A stretch of DNA of 64,000 nt from Bacteroidales bacterium (GTDB lineage: Bacteria; Bacteroidota; Bacteroidia; Bacteroidales; VadinHA17), in contig JAJFVL010000052.1 of NCBI GenBank assembly GCA_021371855.1, forward strand, positions 198,969 to 262,968. Direction: 5' to 3'. Shown here one piece after another: positions 1 through 9,657 of the stretch (within the stretch, counting starts at the first letter, position 1; each line of letters starts with the position of its first letter). Both the position numbers and the translations under genes were made by a program. The notes under the pieces are model-generated. The model saw only the letters and a list, made by a program, of their open reading frames with translations, made no database searches and was not told the origin of the DNA.

Positions 1-1791
1 GTTGAATTTGGGAGTGAAATAGGTATAACCTAACTCGAACGAATGTGATACTTCCGCTTTCAACGCAGGATTCCCATAACTTATATTCAGAGAATCATTA
101 TTGTTTACATAAGGATTCAGGTACCATATACCCGGACGTGAGAGACGCTGGGTATAGGACAATTTGATAGTTTGGCCCTGTTTGGGCATATAAGATAAAG
201 TAATATAAGGCACCAGGTTGAAAAGCCGGTTCGTAAAATCAGTATTGATACCTGATGTTTTAGACGTCCCGTCGTTCCAGGTCCGTTCGAGGCGCAACCC
301 GGTTTTGGTGCTTAGCTTTTTCCACTTGATCAGATAACCGGCATAAGCTCCCATGATGTACTGAGTGTAATCCAGATCGTTCGCATTGCCTAGCATCACA
401 TTATCGCGATAAATTTCAGAATTGCTTGTATTTTCCCGTAATATGAATTTTATACCACCTTCTATCTGGTGCGTCTTGGTTATAGGATCATAATAGTCTG
501 CCTGGAATGTTTGCTCACGTCCTACTGCATCATTTTCCGATCGCTGGCTATAAGAGGGATAATTAGTAATTCCGTCTATGTCGGTGGTACTGTTTACAGA
601 TCTGGGGTTGTTATCGAGTTTGTAGGAAAATGTAAGTGATTTATCGGGCTTTTTATAAGTCTTCTGATAATCGATATTTCCAGAGAGTGAACCAAAACTG
701 TTTTTGCTTTTCATGTAATTATAATACATTCGGGTAATAGCATCAGAGGTATTCAAATATTGAGTTTCAGTAAAGCCGTTGTTTTCGTATGAGCCCTGGT
801 ATCCCCAGAAGGAAAGGCTGATGAGGTTCAATGAATCAATATCATAGCTTGCTTCACCGGAAAAGCCGTTGGATAATCCTTTGTATGTGCTGTTACCATT
901 CGAGTTTGAATAATGGTAATCGGTATTATTAAAATATTCGGTTTCACCAATTGTACCCGATTCTGGTTGTTTGAACTGGCTGCCGTAATAACGCGCTGAG
1001 AAACTGAACTTTTTTATTTTTGTGGCCAGATAAGCACTCCAGTTGATACTTCCACGGGCATCTACCCCCGAACCTACGCTACCGTTGTATCCATTGATTG
1101 TTTTTTTTGTAGTGATGATGTTGATGATTCCGCCGACTCCTTCTGCATCGTATTTTGATGAAGGATTGGTGATCACTTCAATGTCTTTGATGGTATTGGC
1201 CGGAAGACTTTTAAGCGCCTCCTTAAAGTTTGTCGACATCATTGAGGAGCTTTTACCGTTTACCAGTACTTTGAAATTCGACTGCCCGTTAAGTGTTATG
1301 TTTTCTTCGGCATCAACTGTAACAAGGGGTACTTTACGCAGCATTTCCAAAGCATTGTTTGCTTGTGCTTCGGGATCTGACTCCATACTATAAACGATCT
1401 TGTCCGGGTCCACTTTTACAAGAGGTTTTTGTGCCGTTATGGTAACTCCCTTTAATTCGATCCCCTCTTCTATCGGTAACGTTCCGAGATCAGTTTTCAG
1501 TTTTGAAACAATCAGGGGAATGCTGAATCCTTTATATCCGACTGAAGAAACGGTTAAAGTATATTTGAGTGGAGCAACCAGACTTATTGAAAAATGTCCC
1601 GAATTATCACAGGCCTGTGCCTTCTTCACTTTAATACTATCGTTTTTAATAATTACCGTAGCAAAAGGAACTCCTTTTCCAGATAATTTTTCGACAATCT
1701 GACCACTCACCTGGTAATTGCTGATCTTGCTTTGTGCCAGTACCGATACTGAAATCAAAATACCCAGTAATAACAAACATAAATGTTTCAT
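1..1791 (-). CDS. TonB-dependent outer-membrane receptor, C-terminally cut by the window edge
   Basis: Reads from ATG at 1791 to the window edge without a stop (597 codons). Residues 1-19 form a signal peptide ending in LAQ. A carboxypeptidase-regulatory-like beta-sandwich follows (about 28-110), then a plug domain (about 115-210, containing NALEMLRKVP and IEVITNPSSKYDAEGVGG) and the start of a beta-barrel rich in aromatic residues (for example SYMPKQGQTIKLSYTQRLSR). This order fits the 'outer membrane beta-barrel' receptor group (OMP_b-brl_3-like) rather than SusC, which has a longer plug and a SusD partner. The substrate is unknown. It may import a metal chelate, peptide or glycan fragment. 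No SusD-like gene lies beside it. Confidence 0.85.
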   Translation of the reverse strand, partial: MKHLCLLLLGILISVSVLAQSKISNYQVSGQIVEKLSGKGVPFATVIIKNDSIKVKKAQACDNSGHFSISLVAPLKYTLTVSSVGYKGFSIPLIVSKLKTDLGTLPIEEGIELKGVTITAQKPLVKVDPDKIVYSMESDPEAQANNALEMLRKVPLVTVDAEENITLNGQSNFKVLVNGKSSSMMSTNFKEALKSLPANTIKDIEVITNPSSKYDAEGVGGIINIITTKKTINGYNGSVGSGVDARGSINWSAYLATKIKKFSFSARYYGSQFKQPESGTIGETEYFNNTDYHYSNSNGNSTYKGLSNGFSGEASYDIDSLNLISLSFWGYQGSYENNGFTETQYLNTSDAITRMYYNYMKSKNSFGSLSGNIDYQKTYKKPDKSLTFSYKLDNNPRSVNSTTDIDGITNYPSYSQRSENDAVGREQTFQADYYDPITKTHQIEGGIKFILRENTSNSEIYRDNVMLGNANDLDYTQYIMGAYAGYLIKWKKLSTKTGLRLERTWNDGTSKTSGINTDFTNRLFNLVPYITLSYMPKQGQTIKLSYTQRLSRPGIWYLNPYVNNNDSLNISYGNPALKAEVSHSFELGYTYFTPKFN

Positions 1792-2111
1792 ACGTATATA
1801 AATTAATTTTAAAGGTCGTATTGAACCACACATGATTAACTTCGCTGAGCTCACCGCCAGCTGTCGGTTCGGTTTTGTTTTGGAAAACATGAGGTTTCTT
1901 AGGTTTAATTTAATGTGAACAGAATAACAGAATAAATAATATTTGCAAATTTTTACTTTCCAATTCAAATTTATAACGAATATTTTAGTTATGCAATAGT
2001 ATTATAATATTATTTGAAAATCTTGATATTAATAAATCAAAAGTGGAATCCTGAAAGAGAAAAAAATCCTAAACCAGTTCATAAATGACTCTGGCAAAGG
2101 GACAGTATTTT
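1792..2111. other. Intergenic region, no gene seen
   Basis: AT-rich spacer between two minus-strand genes. It must hold the promoter of the receptor gene, but I could not find a convincing TAnnTTTG box or terminator. No conserved RNA or short coding frame was recognised. Confidence 0.5.
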
Positions 2112-3227
2112 TTAATTAAAGGCTGATTTTCCGGAAAAATTAACATAGAGCTGAAAATAGCCCATGCTGTTTTGAAATATTTTCTTTCCGGCTTGTTCAA
2201 CTGTTTTGTTATATTCAACACGGATAGTCTGTTTACCAAATGTCGGTTCCAGCCGGCGTATCTGGACCAGATATGCGCACATTGAAATATTCTGACCGGT
2301 TTCAAAATATTTTTGAATTGAATAGATCTCTGCCTGTTTGCCGTTTATCGTAATATTCATATCCTTTATATCCAGCTCAGGTGCGATATTGTTTAAGTTG
2401 AACTCTTTATCATTTATGATTTGTTTACTCTTTGTTTTACTTCGGTCACCTAAAACCATCGGACGAAAGGAAAGGAGAAGCGAATTATATCCTCCATTGT
2501 TTGGCCAAACGGTTAAATTGTATACTTCACCGGTTCCTATCTTATAATCAATTTCCTGGTCTTCATCCACAATCATATGCCAGGACCAGGCTTCCAAAGT
2601 TGTTGACCTGTAATTTCCGTCATTAACATAAAAGTTATTATACGTCCTTTCAGGAAGACTTATTTCATAATAGCCATCAGCATTACTCCAAACTGCATTT
2701 ACGTCTTCAAATGCATCCGGTTTGACCGAGATAAACGATCTTAAAGGATTTCCACTAAAATCAGTCATGTGCCCATATATTTTGTGATACTTACAGAATA
2801 TCCATTTTTCTAAATGCCTATCTGAAGAATATATGGTTACTTTGATCTTATCAGGGTCTTTGCTTAACTGATCAACGGAAGACATAATCCGAAAATAATT
2901 ATTTATTACATCAACCTGATAGTTCTTAACCGGTGCATCCTTTCTGATCAAGAAATTATTAGTATAAGCCATTATACCGTCAGGAAGGAAAACTTCAACT
3001 TTTACATAAAATGAATCTGAGATAACAGGACCATATAGTTGAAGTGTTGACTGAAAATAGAAAGTTTCGTTTAAAGTGGCTAAAGTAACTGAATCAGGTT
3101 TGCAGTTATACCAATACGCTAAAATGGACGATTGCTTATCTTCTGTTTTAAACGGAAAATATACCTGCCCGTTACCAGGTACATTAATCCATAATCCTAT
3201 CACTAATAAACAGAATGCTTTTTTCAT
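2112..3227 (-). CDS. Secreted protein with carboxypeptidase-regulatory-like domain, function unknown
   Basis: 371 residues with an N-terminal signal peptide (MKKAFCLLVIGLWINVPGNGQ, cleavage near 21). The first 130 residues look like an extracellular beta-sandwich. Residues about 148-200 (YGHMTDFSGNPLRSFISV, then NADGYYEISLPE) match the G-x-DGxYxl pattern of carboxypeptidase-regulatory-like folds. The rest is beta-rich with no catalytic motif. It is probably a periplasmic or surface protein. It stands alone on the minus strand with large gaps on both sides. I do not recognise a specific family. Confidence 0.6.
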   Translation of the reverse strand: MKKAFCLLVIGLWINVPGNGQVYFPFKTEDKQSSILAYWYNCKPDSVTLATLNETFYFQSTLQLYGPVISDSFYVKVEVFLPDGIMAYTNNFLIRKDAPVKNYQVDVINNYFRIMSSVDQLSKDPDKIKVTIYSSDRHLEKWIFCKYHKIYGHMTDFSGNPLRSFISVKPDAFEDVNAVWSNADGYYEISLPERTYNNFYVNDGNYRSTTLEAWSWHMIVDEDQEIDYKIGTGEVYNLTVWPNNGGYNSLLLSFRPMVLGDRSKTKSKQIINDKEFNLNNIAPELDIKDMNITINGKQAEIYSIQKYFETGQNISMCAYLVQIRRLEPTFGKQTIRVEYNKTVEQAGKKIFQNSMGYFQLYVNFSGKSAFN

Positions 3228-3437
3228 TACTGAATTCCTTTCTTTTTTCAGAGACGGAGAAAATATTTAATAGCTGCATCCACAACTCACAATTCACATT
3301 AAAGTTGAGAAACGTTGCCCCTGAAAGATCTCGAATTTTACAATAATGAAGATATCAAAGCAGTTTTATTGTAAAATAAATATGTTTAATAAATGAAAGG
3401 TGTTAAATTATGAAACATGCGATTCTCGCTGCAGAAT

Positions 3438-3479
3438 GCTAAGAATGCAATTCCGATCAATCGGTATTGCATTCTTAGC
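3438..3479. repeat. Long imperfect palindrome downstream of the OmpA-like gene
   Basis: Arms GCTAAGAATGCAAT (3438-3451) and ATTGCATTCTTAGC (3466-3479) are exact inverted copies. The middle adds a second stem, CCGAT/ATCGG, around a two-base loop. It begins about 30 bases beyond the stop of the minus-strand OmpA-like gene, so it may protect or end that transcript. No T-run follows it on either strand, so it is not a textbook terminator. Confidence 0.6.
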
Positions 3480-3509
3480 GGTCAATGTCGGTATCGGTTT
3501 TCAGGGTTG

Positions 3510-4832
3510 TTATAATTTAATGAACTCAACCCTGCGGTTAAGCGATTTGTTCGATGGTGTGTCATTTGGAGCAATGGGAACACTTTCTCCTTTTCCGTCA
3601 GATTCAAGACGGGATGCATCAATTCCGAAGGTCTTTACCAGCTCATTCTTAACAGAAGCGCCACGGCGTTTTGAGAGATCGAGGTTTGATGCATCAGCAC
3701 CATCGCTGTCGGTATGCCCAACTATTTTTATACGTACTTCAGGATTCTCTTTCAGTATTTTTGCAATATCATTCAATGCGCCAAAAGACTCTGCTTTAAC
3801 AGCATCTTTATTTACATCAAAGTAGATGCCATAACTGATGAGTTTTCCTTCCGTAAGAAGCTTGCTGCGTGTATCGGCGCCGGCAGTAGTGATACGTATG
3901 TTAGTTACATATGGTCTTCCTACCATGCTCCATAATGAAAAACGAAGATGGTTATAATTAATTGGTGTATATAAAAAAGTAGGAAGATCAATTACTTTTT
4001 GTCCTGAATGATATATTCGTATACGTCCCTTCTGAACCCAAGCTATAATATGATGTAATTCATTTACTCCGACAGGGGATAATGTTGATTCCCCATCTTT
4101 TCCATCTTTCTCATTAGAGTACGATTGCACCCACCATCTACCATTCTCTATTCCCATTTTAAAGCCATTATCTCCCGGAAAAAGATCATCAATTCTATAA
4201 TCATCATTCGCATGGAAAAAAGAGATTGAAAAATCGAAAATATCATCTCCATCTTTGGGAGCTGTTATTACGTCGCATTCAAATATGAAATTTTCAGGTA
4301 AAGGAATCTCTTTAGTCATTGCATATACGGCATCTTCCGTATTCATGTGCAGCCAATTTCCAGGGGCAATATTTACAGTTTTTACTTCACCTGAACCATT
4401 TGTTGTCCATAATGCCGGGAAATCACCAACAGCATCCTGAGAAAAATCTTCAAAGAATAGTACTTTGTCGCCGGGGACAAAATCATATTTGGTACTGCTT
4501 AGTATTGAAACCTTGTCCTGGACCGGTTTAACTGTTTCCTCCTGATCAGTTGACCCAGACCTATCCGAGTCTTTTGCTTTTTTTGATTTATTTTCAGATT
4601 CAGAATCCTCGTCATCGTTATTGTCGCCATCGTTATTATCATTATTAACTGAGTTTGCAACACCTTCCTCAATAGCGTCAAGTCCTTTATCAATAGCGTT
4701 GTCGACATGTTTATTAGCCCTGTCATTGAGTTGGTCATTTAGTTTACCTTTCAAATCTACATGTATCTGTGCACTAACGTCATATGACAATCCTAAAATG
4801 GCTGCGAAAAGAATTAATTTGAGAAGTTTCAT
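3510..4832 (-). CDS. OmpA-family protein with acidic N-terminal linker
   Basis: 440 residues. The signal peptide (1-21, ending VSAQ) is followed by a charged stretch (about 25-105) rich in Asp, Asn, Glu and Ser that probably binds ions or is disordered. A beta-rich middle (about 120-315) resembles a concanavalin-like sandwich. The C-terminal OmpA peptidoglycan-binding domain spans about 330-440 and holds VGHTDSDG, LSKRRGASVKNEL and SNKSLNRRVEF. It likely anchors the outer membrane to peptidoglycan. It is monocistronic, flanked by a palindrome on the 3' side. Confidence 0.85.
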   Translation of the reverse strand: MKLLKLILFAAILGLSYDVSAQIHVDLKGKLNDQLNDRANKHVDNAIDKGLDAIEEGVANSVNNDNNDGDNNDDEDSESENKSKKAKDSDRSGSTDQEETVKPVQDKVSILSSTKYDFVPGDKVLFFEDFSQDAVGDFPALWTTNGSGEVKTVNIAPGNWLHMNTEDAVYAMTKEIPLPENFIFECDVITAPKDGDDIFDFSISFFHANDDYRIDDLFPGDNGFKMGIENGRWWVQSYSNEKDGKDGESTLSPVGVNELHHIIAWVQKGRIRIYHSGQKVIDLPTFLYTPINYNHLRFSLWSMVGRPYVTNIRITTAGADTRSKLLTEGKLISYGIYFDVNKDAVKAESFGALNDIAKILKENPEVRIKIVGHTDSDGADASNLDLSKRRGASVKNELVKTFGIDASRLESDGKGESVPIAPNDTPSNKSLNRRVEFIKL

Positions 4833-5017
4833 TTTTGCTGAAATTTAGATTAATGGTTTTGACTATAAATATTCTCGACTTTTAATTTTTTATTAAAGAA
4901 TGTATTAATCAATGGTAAACTTATATTAAAAATTAAAAAATCTAAAATGAACCTGATTAATTGTTTTAAACAATCAAACACATAGATATTAACAATAGAA
5001 TATCAGCATCCATCAGC

Positions 5018-5053
5018 AAAAAACGGCAACTTCTGAAAAGGTTGCCGTTTTTT
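5018..5053 (-). terminator. Rho-independent terminator of the RND efflux operon
   Basis: Stem AACGGCAAC (5022-5030) and GTTGCCGTT (5041-5049) around a ten-base loop, flanked by A-runs and T-runs on both sides, so it can work in both directions. It lies about 28 bases past the stop of the efflux outer-membrane gene. Confidence 0.85.
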
Positions 5054-5080
5054 ATATACAATCATTATAGATTTTTTCTA

Positions 5081-6478
5081 CTATTTCCATCCGCCGCCCA
5101 GGCTATGGTATAATGAAACAACAGCCTGTAATTGCTGAAGTTTGTCATTTACACTGTTTATCTGGGCAGAAAGCAGATTCACTTCGGAAGTTAAAACATC
5201 TGTATAGTTGGTGTTTGACGTAAATTTTAGCAATTCCATAGTATAATCTACCGATTTTTCCAGGTATTCAATCTGCATTTTCCGCAAAGTAAATTTTTCA
5301 GTTGCAGTCTGATATGCATGCAAGGAATTTACTACCTCTTCTCCTGCTGCCAGAAGAGTCTGTTTATAAGCAGCAAGATATTCTTCCTGGTTTGCTTCGG
5401 CAATCTTCAAGCGCTGCCTGTTTAGTCTGTGGTTGAATACAGGTTGTGTCAATCCTCCTGTAATATTCCAGAATATCTTATTAGCATTAAAGAGTTTCGA
5501 TAAGTCAGTTTCTGTGATACCTCCCGCAGCCGTAATGGTTAGAGCGGGATAAAAATAGGAACGCGCCACTTTTGTCATTTCAAAATAGTATCTGAACCGG
5601 TATTCAGCTTCCTGAACATCGGGACGGTTGGCAAGTAATTGAGCAGGAACTCCGGTTTTAAGATTAGCAGCGATTTCCTGTTCTGCAAGTGTTCCACGGT
5701 CAATTGGTCCGGGATTTCTCCCAAGAAGAAGACTAATTGCATTTTCTGTTTCGTAAACAGCCTGCTTAAGATCCGGGATTGTGACTTCTGCAGAGTAACG
5801 GTTAGCCTGGCTGAGAACAAGGTCAGCTCCGGTTACAACATCGTTGTCTTTCATCAGTTTCATAGCTTCCACGTCAGCTTCTCTTTTTTCAATCGTCTTC
5901 TCTGTAATCTGAAGTTGTGCATCGTATTTAAGTAATGTGAAATAGTTTGTTGCAACAGCAGAAATCAGTTGAGTCTGTACAGCTTTCCTGTAGGCTTCAC
6001 TTTCAAGTAAAGAGGCAAGATTAGCCCTTTTAGTACTTCTGAGTTTACCCCAGATATCAACTTCCCAGCTTGAACTACCATACAACTGATAAGCTTCAGA
6101 AACACCGGAACCATCTGTCTTTTCGTTTTTAAAGACAGCGTCACCTTCTATACCGAGTGATGGATATAAAGCGGCTTTACTCTGATTCAGAATTGCTTCA
6201 GCTTTTTTTACACGGGCTGCTGCAATCTGTAAATCAGGATTGTTTTTTATAGCTTCTTCTATAAGTGATTGGAGGCGGGGATCGGTAAAAAGACTTTTCC
6301 ATGGAACATTGGCAATGTTTGTTGTGTCGGCAGCTTCAATATCTCTGAATAATTTATTGTCAGGCGATAAATCGGGATACCTGTTAGGTTGAAGCACTTT
6401 ACATGATGTTAATGTTATCACCAACATCAGTAAGCATGGAAATGATTTTTTAATTTTGATAATATCTTTTAAATACAT
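5081..6478 (-). CDS. RND efflux outer-membrane lipoprotein (TolC/NodT family)
   Basis: 465 residues, the usual length of NodT-type outer-membrane factors. The lipobox LTSC places the acylated Cys at residue 26. Two repeats of paired long helices follow, with family signatures PWKSLFTDPRLQSLIEEA near 57-75 and the NPDLQIAAARVKKAEA helix. It forms the channel that carries drugs across the outer membrane and docks on the adaptor and pump encoded just upstream. It lies 11 bases after the pump gene in the same operon and is last before the terminator. Confidence 0.93.
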   Translation of the reverse strand: MYLKDIIKIKKSFPCLLMLVITLTSCKVLQPNRYPDLSPDNKLFRDIEAADTTNIANVPWKSLFTDPRLQSLIEEAIKNNPDLQIAAARVKKAEAILNQSKAALYPSLGIEGDAVFKNEKTDGSGVSEAYQLYGSSSWEVDIWGKLRSTKRANLASLLESEAYRKAVQTQLISAVATNYFTLLKYDAQLQITEKTIEKREADVEAMKLMKDNDVVTGADLVLSQANRYSAEVTIPDLKQAVYETENAISLLLGRNPGPIDRGTLAEQEIAANLKTGVPAQLLANRPDVQEAEYRFRYYFEMTKVARSYFYPALTITAAGGITETDLSKLFNANKIFWNITGGLTQPVFNHRLNRQRLKIAEANQEEYLAAYKQTLLAAGEEVVNSLHAYQTATEKFTLRKMQIEYLEKSVDYTMELLKFTSNTNYTDVLTSEVNLLSAQINSVNDKLQQLQAVVSLYHSLGGGWK

Positions 6479-6489
6479 AATAATCAGGA

Positions 6490-9400
6490 TTATGAGATTA
6501 CTAACTCATTGTTTTCATCATTATTCTCTCTGTTTTTCCTTAGTTTCTCCTGAAGGGTCTGGAAAATGATAAAAAGAACCGGAATTACAAAAATGCCAAA
6601 TATGGTACCGAACAGCATTCCTCCCACTGCTGAGAATCCGATTGATTTATTTCCGTTTGCTCCGGCACCAACTGAAAACATCAAAGGCATTATTCCAAAA
6701 ATAAAGGCAAGGGATGTCATTAAAATAGGTCTGAGTCTGGCCTTTGCTCCTTCTATTGCAGCTGTAACGACAGACATTCCGTGCTCTCTTCGTGTTGCAG
6801 CAAATTCAACAATGAGGATAGCATTTTTTGCAAGAAGACCTATCAGCATTATCATTGAGATCTGCATATATATATTGTTGTCGATTCCAAAGACCTTTGC
6901 AAAAACAAATATTCCTGATAAACCAACGGGAAGCGAAAGCAAAACAGATAATGGCAAAAGATAACTTTCGTAAAGCGCACTTAGCAGGAAGTATACAAAA
7001 AGAAGACACAATATAAATATATATACTACCTGAGAACCGCTGTTTTGTTCTTCGCGGCTCATACCGGAGAATTCATAACCATAACCCTGTGGCAGCGTCT
7101 GATCTGCTACTCTTTTTATTGCTGCCATTGCTTCTCCTGAGCCATATCCTTTATTGGGAGATCCGTTGATTGCAATGGCTGTGAACAAATTAAAACGTGA
7201 GATACTTTCAGGCCCATATACTTTAGTCAGTGTGATGAACTCAGTAATAGGTGCCATATTGCTATTTTTTGTGCGCACGAGTATTTTATTCAGGTCTTCA
7301 GGATTTTTGCGGTAATCTGGTTCAGCCTGAACCATAATACGGTATTGTTTTCCAAACTGATTAAAGTTGGAAACATACAATCCGCCAAGATAACCTTGCA
7401 TGGCAGACATTATTTCACTTACTGTTAATCCTGCCTGTTTAACCTTAGGTACGTTCAGCTCCAGAAGATATTGCGGAAAATTCGGATTAAACGTAGTATA
7501 AGCCAATTGAATCTCAGGTTGCTTATTTAATTCAGCAAGGAAATCCTGAGAAACCTTATAAAACTGGTTAATGGTATGGCCTCCTTTATCCTGCAGCTGT
7601 AAAGAAAAACCTCCGCTCATGCCAAATCCCGAGATAGTCGGCTGAGAAAAAGGCATTATACTTGCATCTCTTATACCCGAAGTCTTTTTCATTAATGATT
7701 GAATGATATCGACATTGGTTACACCTTTTCTCTCCTTCCAGTTCTTTAGTTCCAGTATAACCATTGCATATGAGCTACCGCTTCCGGCCATAATATTATT
7801 TCCAACCATACGCAATACACCATTGACTTCAGGAATAGAACGGGCTATATCGGCAACCTGATCAGCGATAATTGTTGTACGTTCAAGAGATGAAGATGGC
7901 GGAAGACTGATATTGACAAAGATGGTTCCCATATCCTCTTCCGGCACAAAACCTGAAGGTGTTGTTTTCATCAGTATTAATAGGCCACAGCAGAAAGCTA
8001 TTACAGTTGTGATTGTTATCCATTTCTTTTTAGACAAGAATGTAACAGACTGGATATATTTAGTTTTGGTAGCTTCAAACCCGGTATTAAAGAGAATGTA
8101 AAACTTATGTAACCCACCTGTTTTCCTTTTCTCTTTGTTTTTTGGTTTAAGGAAAAGAGCTGCAAGTGCAGGGCTTAGGGTAAGAGCATTAATAGCCGAA
8201 ATGATAATGGCGATTGCCAGTGTTATACCAAACTGCTTATAAAAGACTCCGGAAGATCCTGAAATAAAAGTAACAGGTACAAACACCGACGCCATAACAA
8301 GTGTGATAGAGATGATTGCTACCGATATCTCATTCATGGCATCAATTGAAGCTTTACGGGTTGAAGTATATCCCTGGTCGAGCTTGGCATGAACCGCTTC
8401 AACCACAACTATTGAATCATCAACCACAATACCTATTGCAAGAAGCATTGCAAAAAGAGTCAGAAGATTTATACTGAAATCGAACAGGTACAGGAAGAAA
8501 AATGTTCCGACAATGGCAACAGGTACCGATATTGCAGGTATAAGAGTTGAACGGAAGTCCTGAAGGAATAAATATACGACGATAAATACAAGCAAAAATG
8601 CTTCGAGCAGGGTTCTTAAAATCTTTGCAATTGAAGCATCAAGAAATTTGTTTGCATTGACCGTATTGACATAATGAACACCTTCGGGGAACGATTCTGC
8701 GGCTTCGTCAAGAACTTTTAAAGATTCTTTTATTACTTCACGGGCATTGGAGCCGGAGGTCTGGCTGACAGCAATATTCGTAGCCGGTTTGCCATTGACA
8801 AGAAGGTTGCTGGTATAGGACTGGGCTCCCAGTTCAACCCTTGCAACATCTTTCAGCTTCAGGTACTGACCATTTTCCCTGACTTTTATAATTATGTTTT
8901 CATATTCTTCTACAGTTTTTAGTTTTCCGGTATACCTGATCACATACTGGAAACTCTGATTACCCTGTTCTCCAAACCTTCCGGGAGCTGCTTCAATACT
9001 TTGATCGTTCAGGGCAGAAGTGATATCGCCCGGTACTAGTCCGTACACAGCCATCAGGTCAGGTTTCAGCCACACACGCATAGAATAGGTCCGTCCGCCG
9101 AACGCAGAAGCATCACCAACACCATTCACCCTTTTAAGCTTGGGAGTAATATTTATGTTGGCATAGTTCTGGAGGAATAATTCATCATATGTTGGATTGT
9201 CACTGTAGAGAGCTGCCATAAGAATCATACCGCCTTGTTGTTTTCTTACAGTTACTCCTGCACGTGTAACTTCTGCAGGCAGCAGACTGGAGGCAGATGA
9301 GACCCTGTTTTGCACTTCCACAGCAGCCATATTTGGATCAGCTCCAACTTTAAAATAGACATTGATAGATCCTCCACCATCATTTGTGGCGCTTGATGTC

Positions 9401-9633
9401 ATATATGTCATTCCTTCCACCCCATTGATCTGTTCTTCAAGAGGGATAATAACACTGTTAAGTACTACTTCTGCATTAGCTCCGGCATAGCTGGCTGAAA
9501 CACGCACTGTCGGAGGGGCTATGTCGGGATATTGTTCTATGGGCAGACCTACCAGACCAAGTATTCCTAACATGAAGATGATTATGGAAATAACCGTACT
9601 TAAAACGGGACGTTCTATAAACCTTTTAAACAT
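6490..9633 (-). CDS. RND efflux pump, HAE1 family inner-membrane transporter (AcrB-like)
   Basis: 1047 residues, matching AcrB-type pumps. The start MFKRFIERPVLSTVISI is typical of the family. Twelve membrane helices are arranged 1+5 and 1+5 around two large periplasmic loops. Helix 4 carries GIVVDDSIVVVEA, whose adjacent Asp pair relays protons, and the family NVxP-like segments are present (GLPIEQYPDIAPPTVRV). It exports hydrophobic or amphiphilic compounds, powered by protons. It lies between the adaptor gene (24 bases upstream) and the outer-membrane factor gene (11 bases downstream). Confidence 0.96.
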   Translation of the reverse strand: MFKRFIERPVLSTVISIIIFMLGILGLVGLPIEQYPDIAPPTVRVSASYAGANAEVVLNSVIIPLEEQINGVEGMTYMTSSATNDGGGSINVYFKVGADPNMAAVEVQNRVSSASSLLPAEVTRAGVTVRKQQGGMILMAALYSDNPTYDELFLQNYANINITPKLKRVNGVGDASAFGGRTYSMRVWLKPDLMAVYGLVPGDITSALNDQSIEAAPGRFGEQGNQSFQYVIRYTGKLKTVEEYENIIIKVRENGQYLKLKDVARVELGAQSYTSNLLVNGKPATNIAVSQTSGSNAREVIKESLKVLDEAAESFPEGVHYVNTVNANKFLDASIAKILRTLLEAFLLVFIVVYLFLQDFRSTLIPAISVPVAIVGTFFFLYLFDFSINLLTLFAMLLAIGIVVDDSIVVVEAVHAKLDQGYTSTRKASIDAMNEISVAIISITLVMASVFVPVTFISGSSGVFYKQFGITLAIAIIISAINALTLSPALAALFLKPKNKEKRKTGGLHKFYILFNTGFEATKTKYIQSVTFLSKKKWITITTVIAFCCGLLILMKTTPSGFVPEEDMGTIFVNISLPPSSSLERTTIIADQVADIARSIPEVNGVLRMVGNNIMAGSGSSYAMVILELKNWKERKGVTNVDIIQSLMKKTSGIRDASIMPFSQPTISGFGMSGGFSLQLQDKGGHTINQFYKVSQDFLAELNKQPEIQLAYTTFNPNFPQYLLELNVPKVKQAGLTVSEIMSAMQGYLGGLYVSNFNQFGKQYRIMVQAEPDYRKNPEDLNKILVRTKNSNMAPITEFITLTKVYGPESISRFNLFTAIAINGSPNKGYGSGEAMAAIKRVADQTLPQGYGYEFSGMSREEQNSGSQVVYIFILCLLFVYFLLSALYESYLLPLSVLLSLPVGLSGIFVFAKVFGIDNNIYMQISMIMLIGLLAKNAILIVEFAATRREHGMSVVTAAIEGAKARLRPILMTSLAFIFGIMPLMFSVGAGANGNKSIGFSAVGGMLFGTIFGIFVIPVLFIIFQTLQEKLRKNRENNDENNELVIS

Positions 9634-9657
9634 CGTATTTACTTTAGATAAAGAAGA

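Noticed and set aside
6566-6964. Open frame antisense to the RND pump gene
   Set aside because: Its composition mirrors the highly conserved pump gene and it has no ribosome site or recognisable domain.
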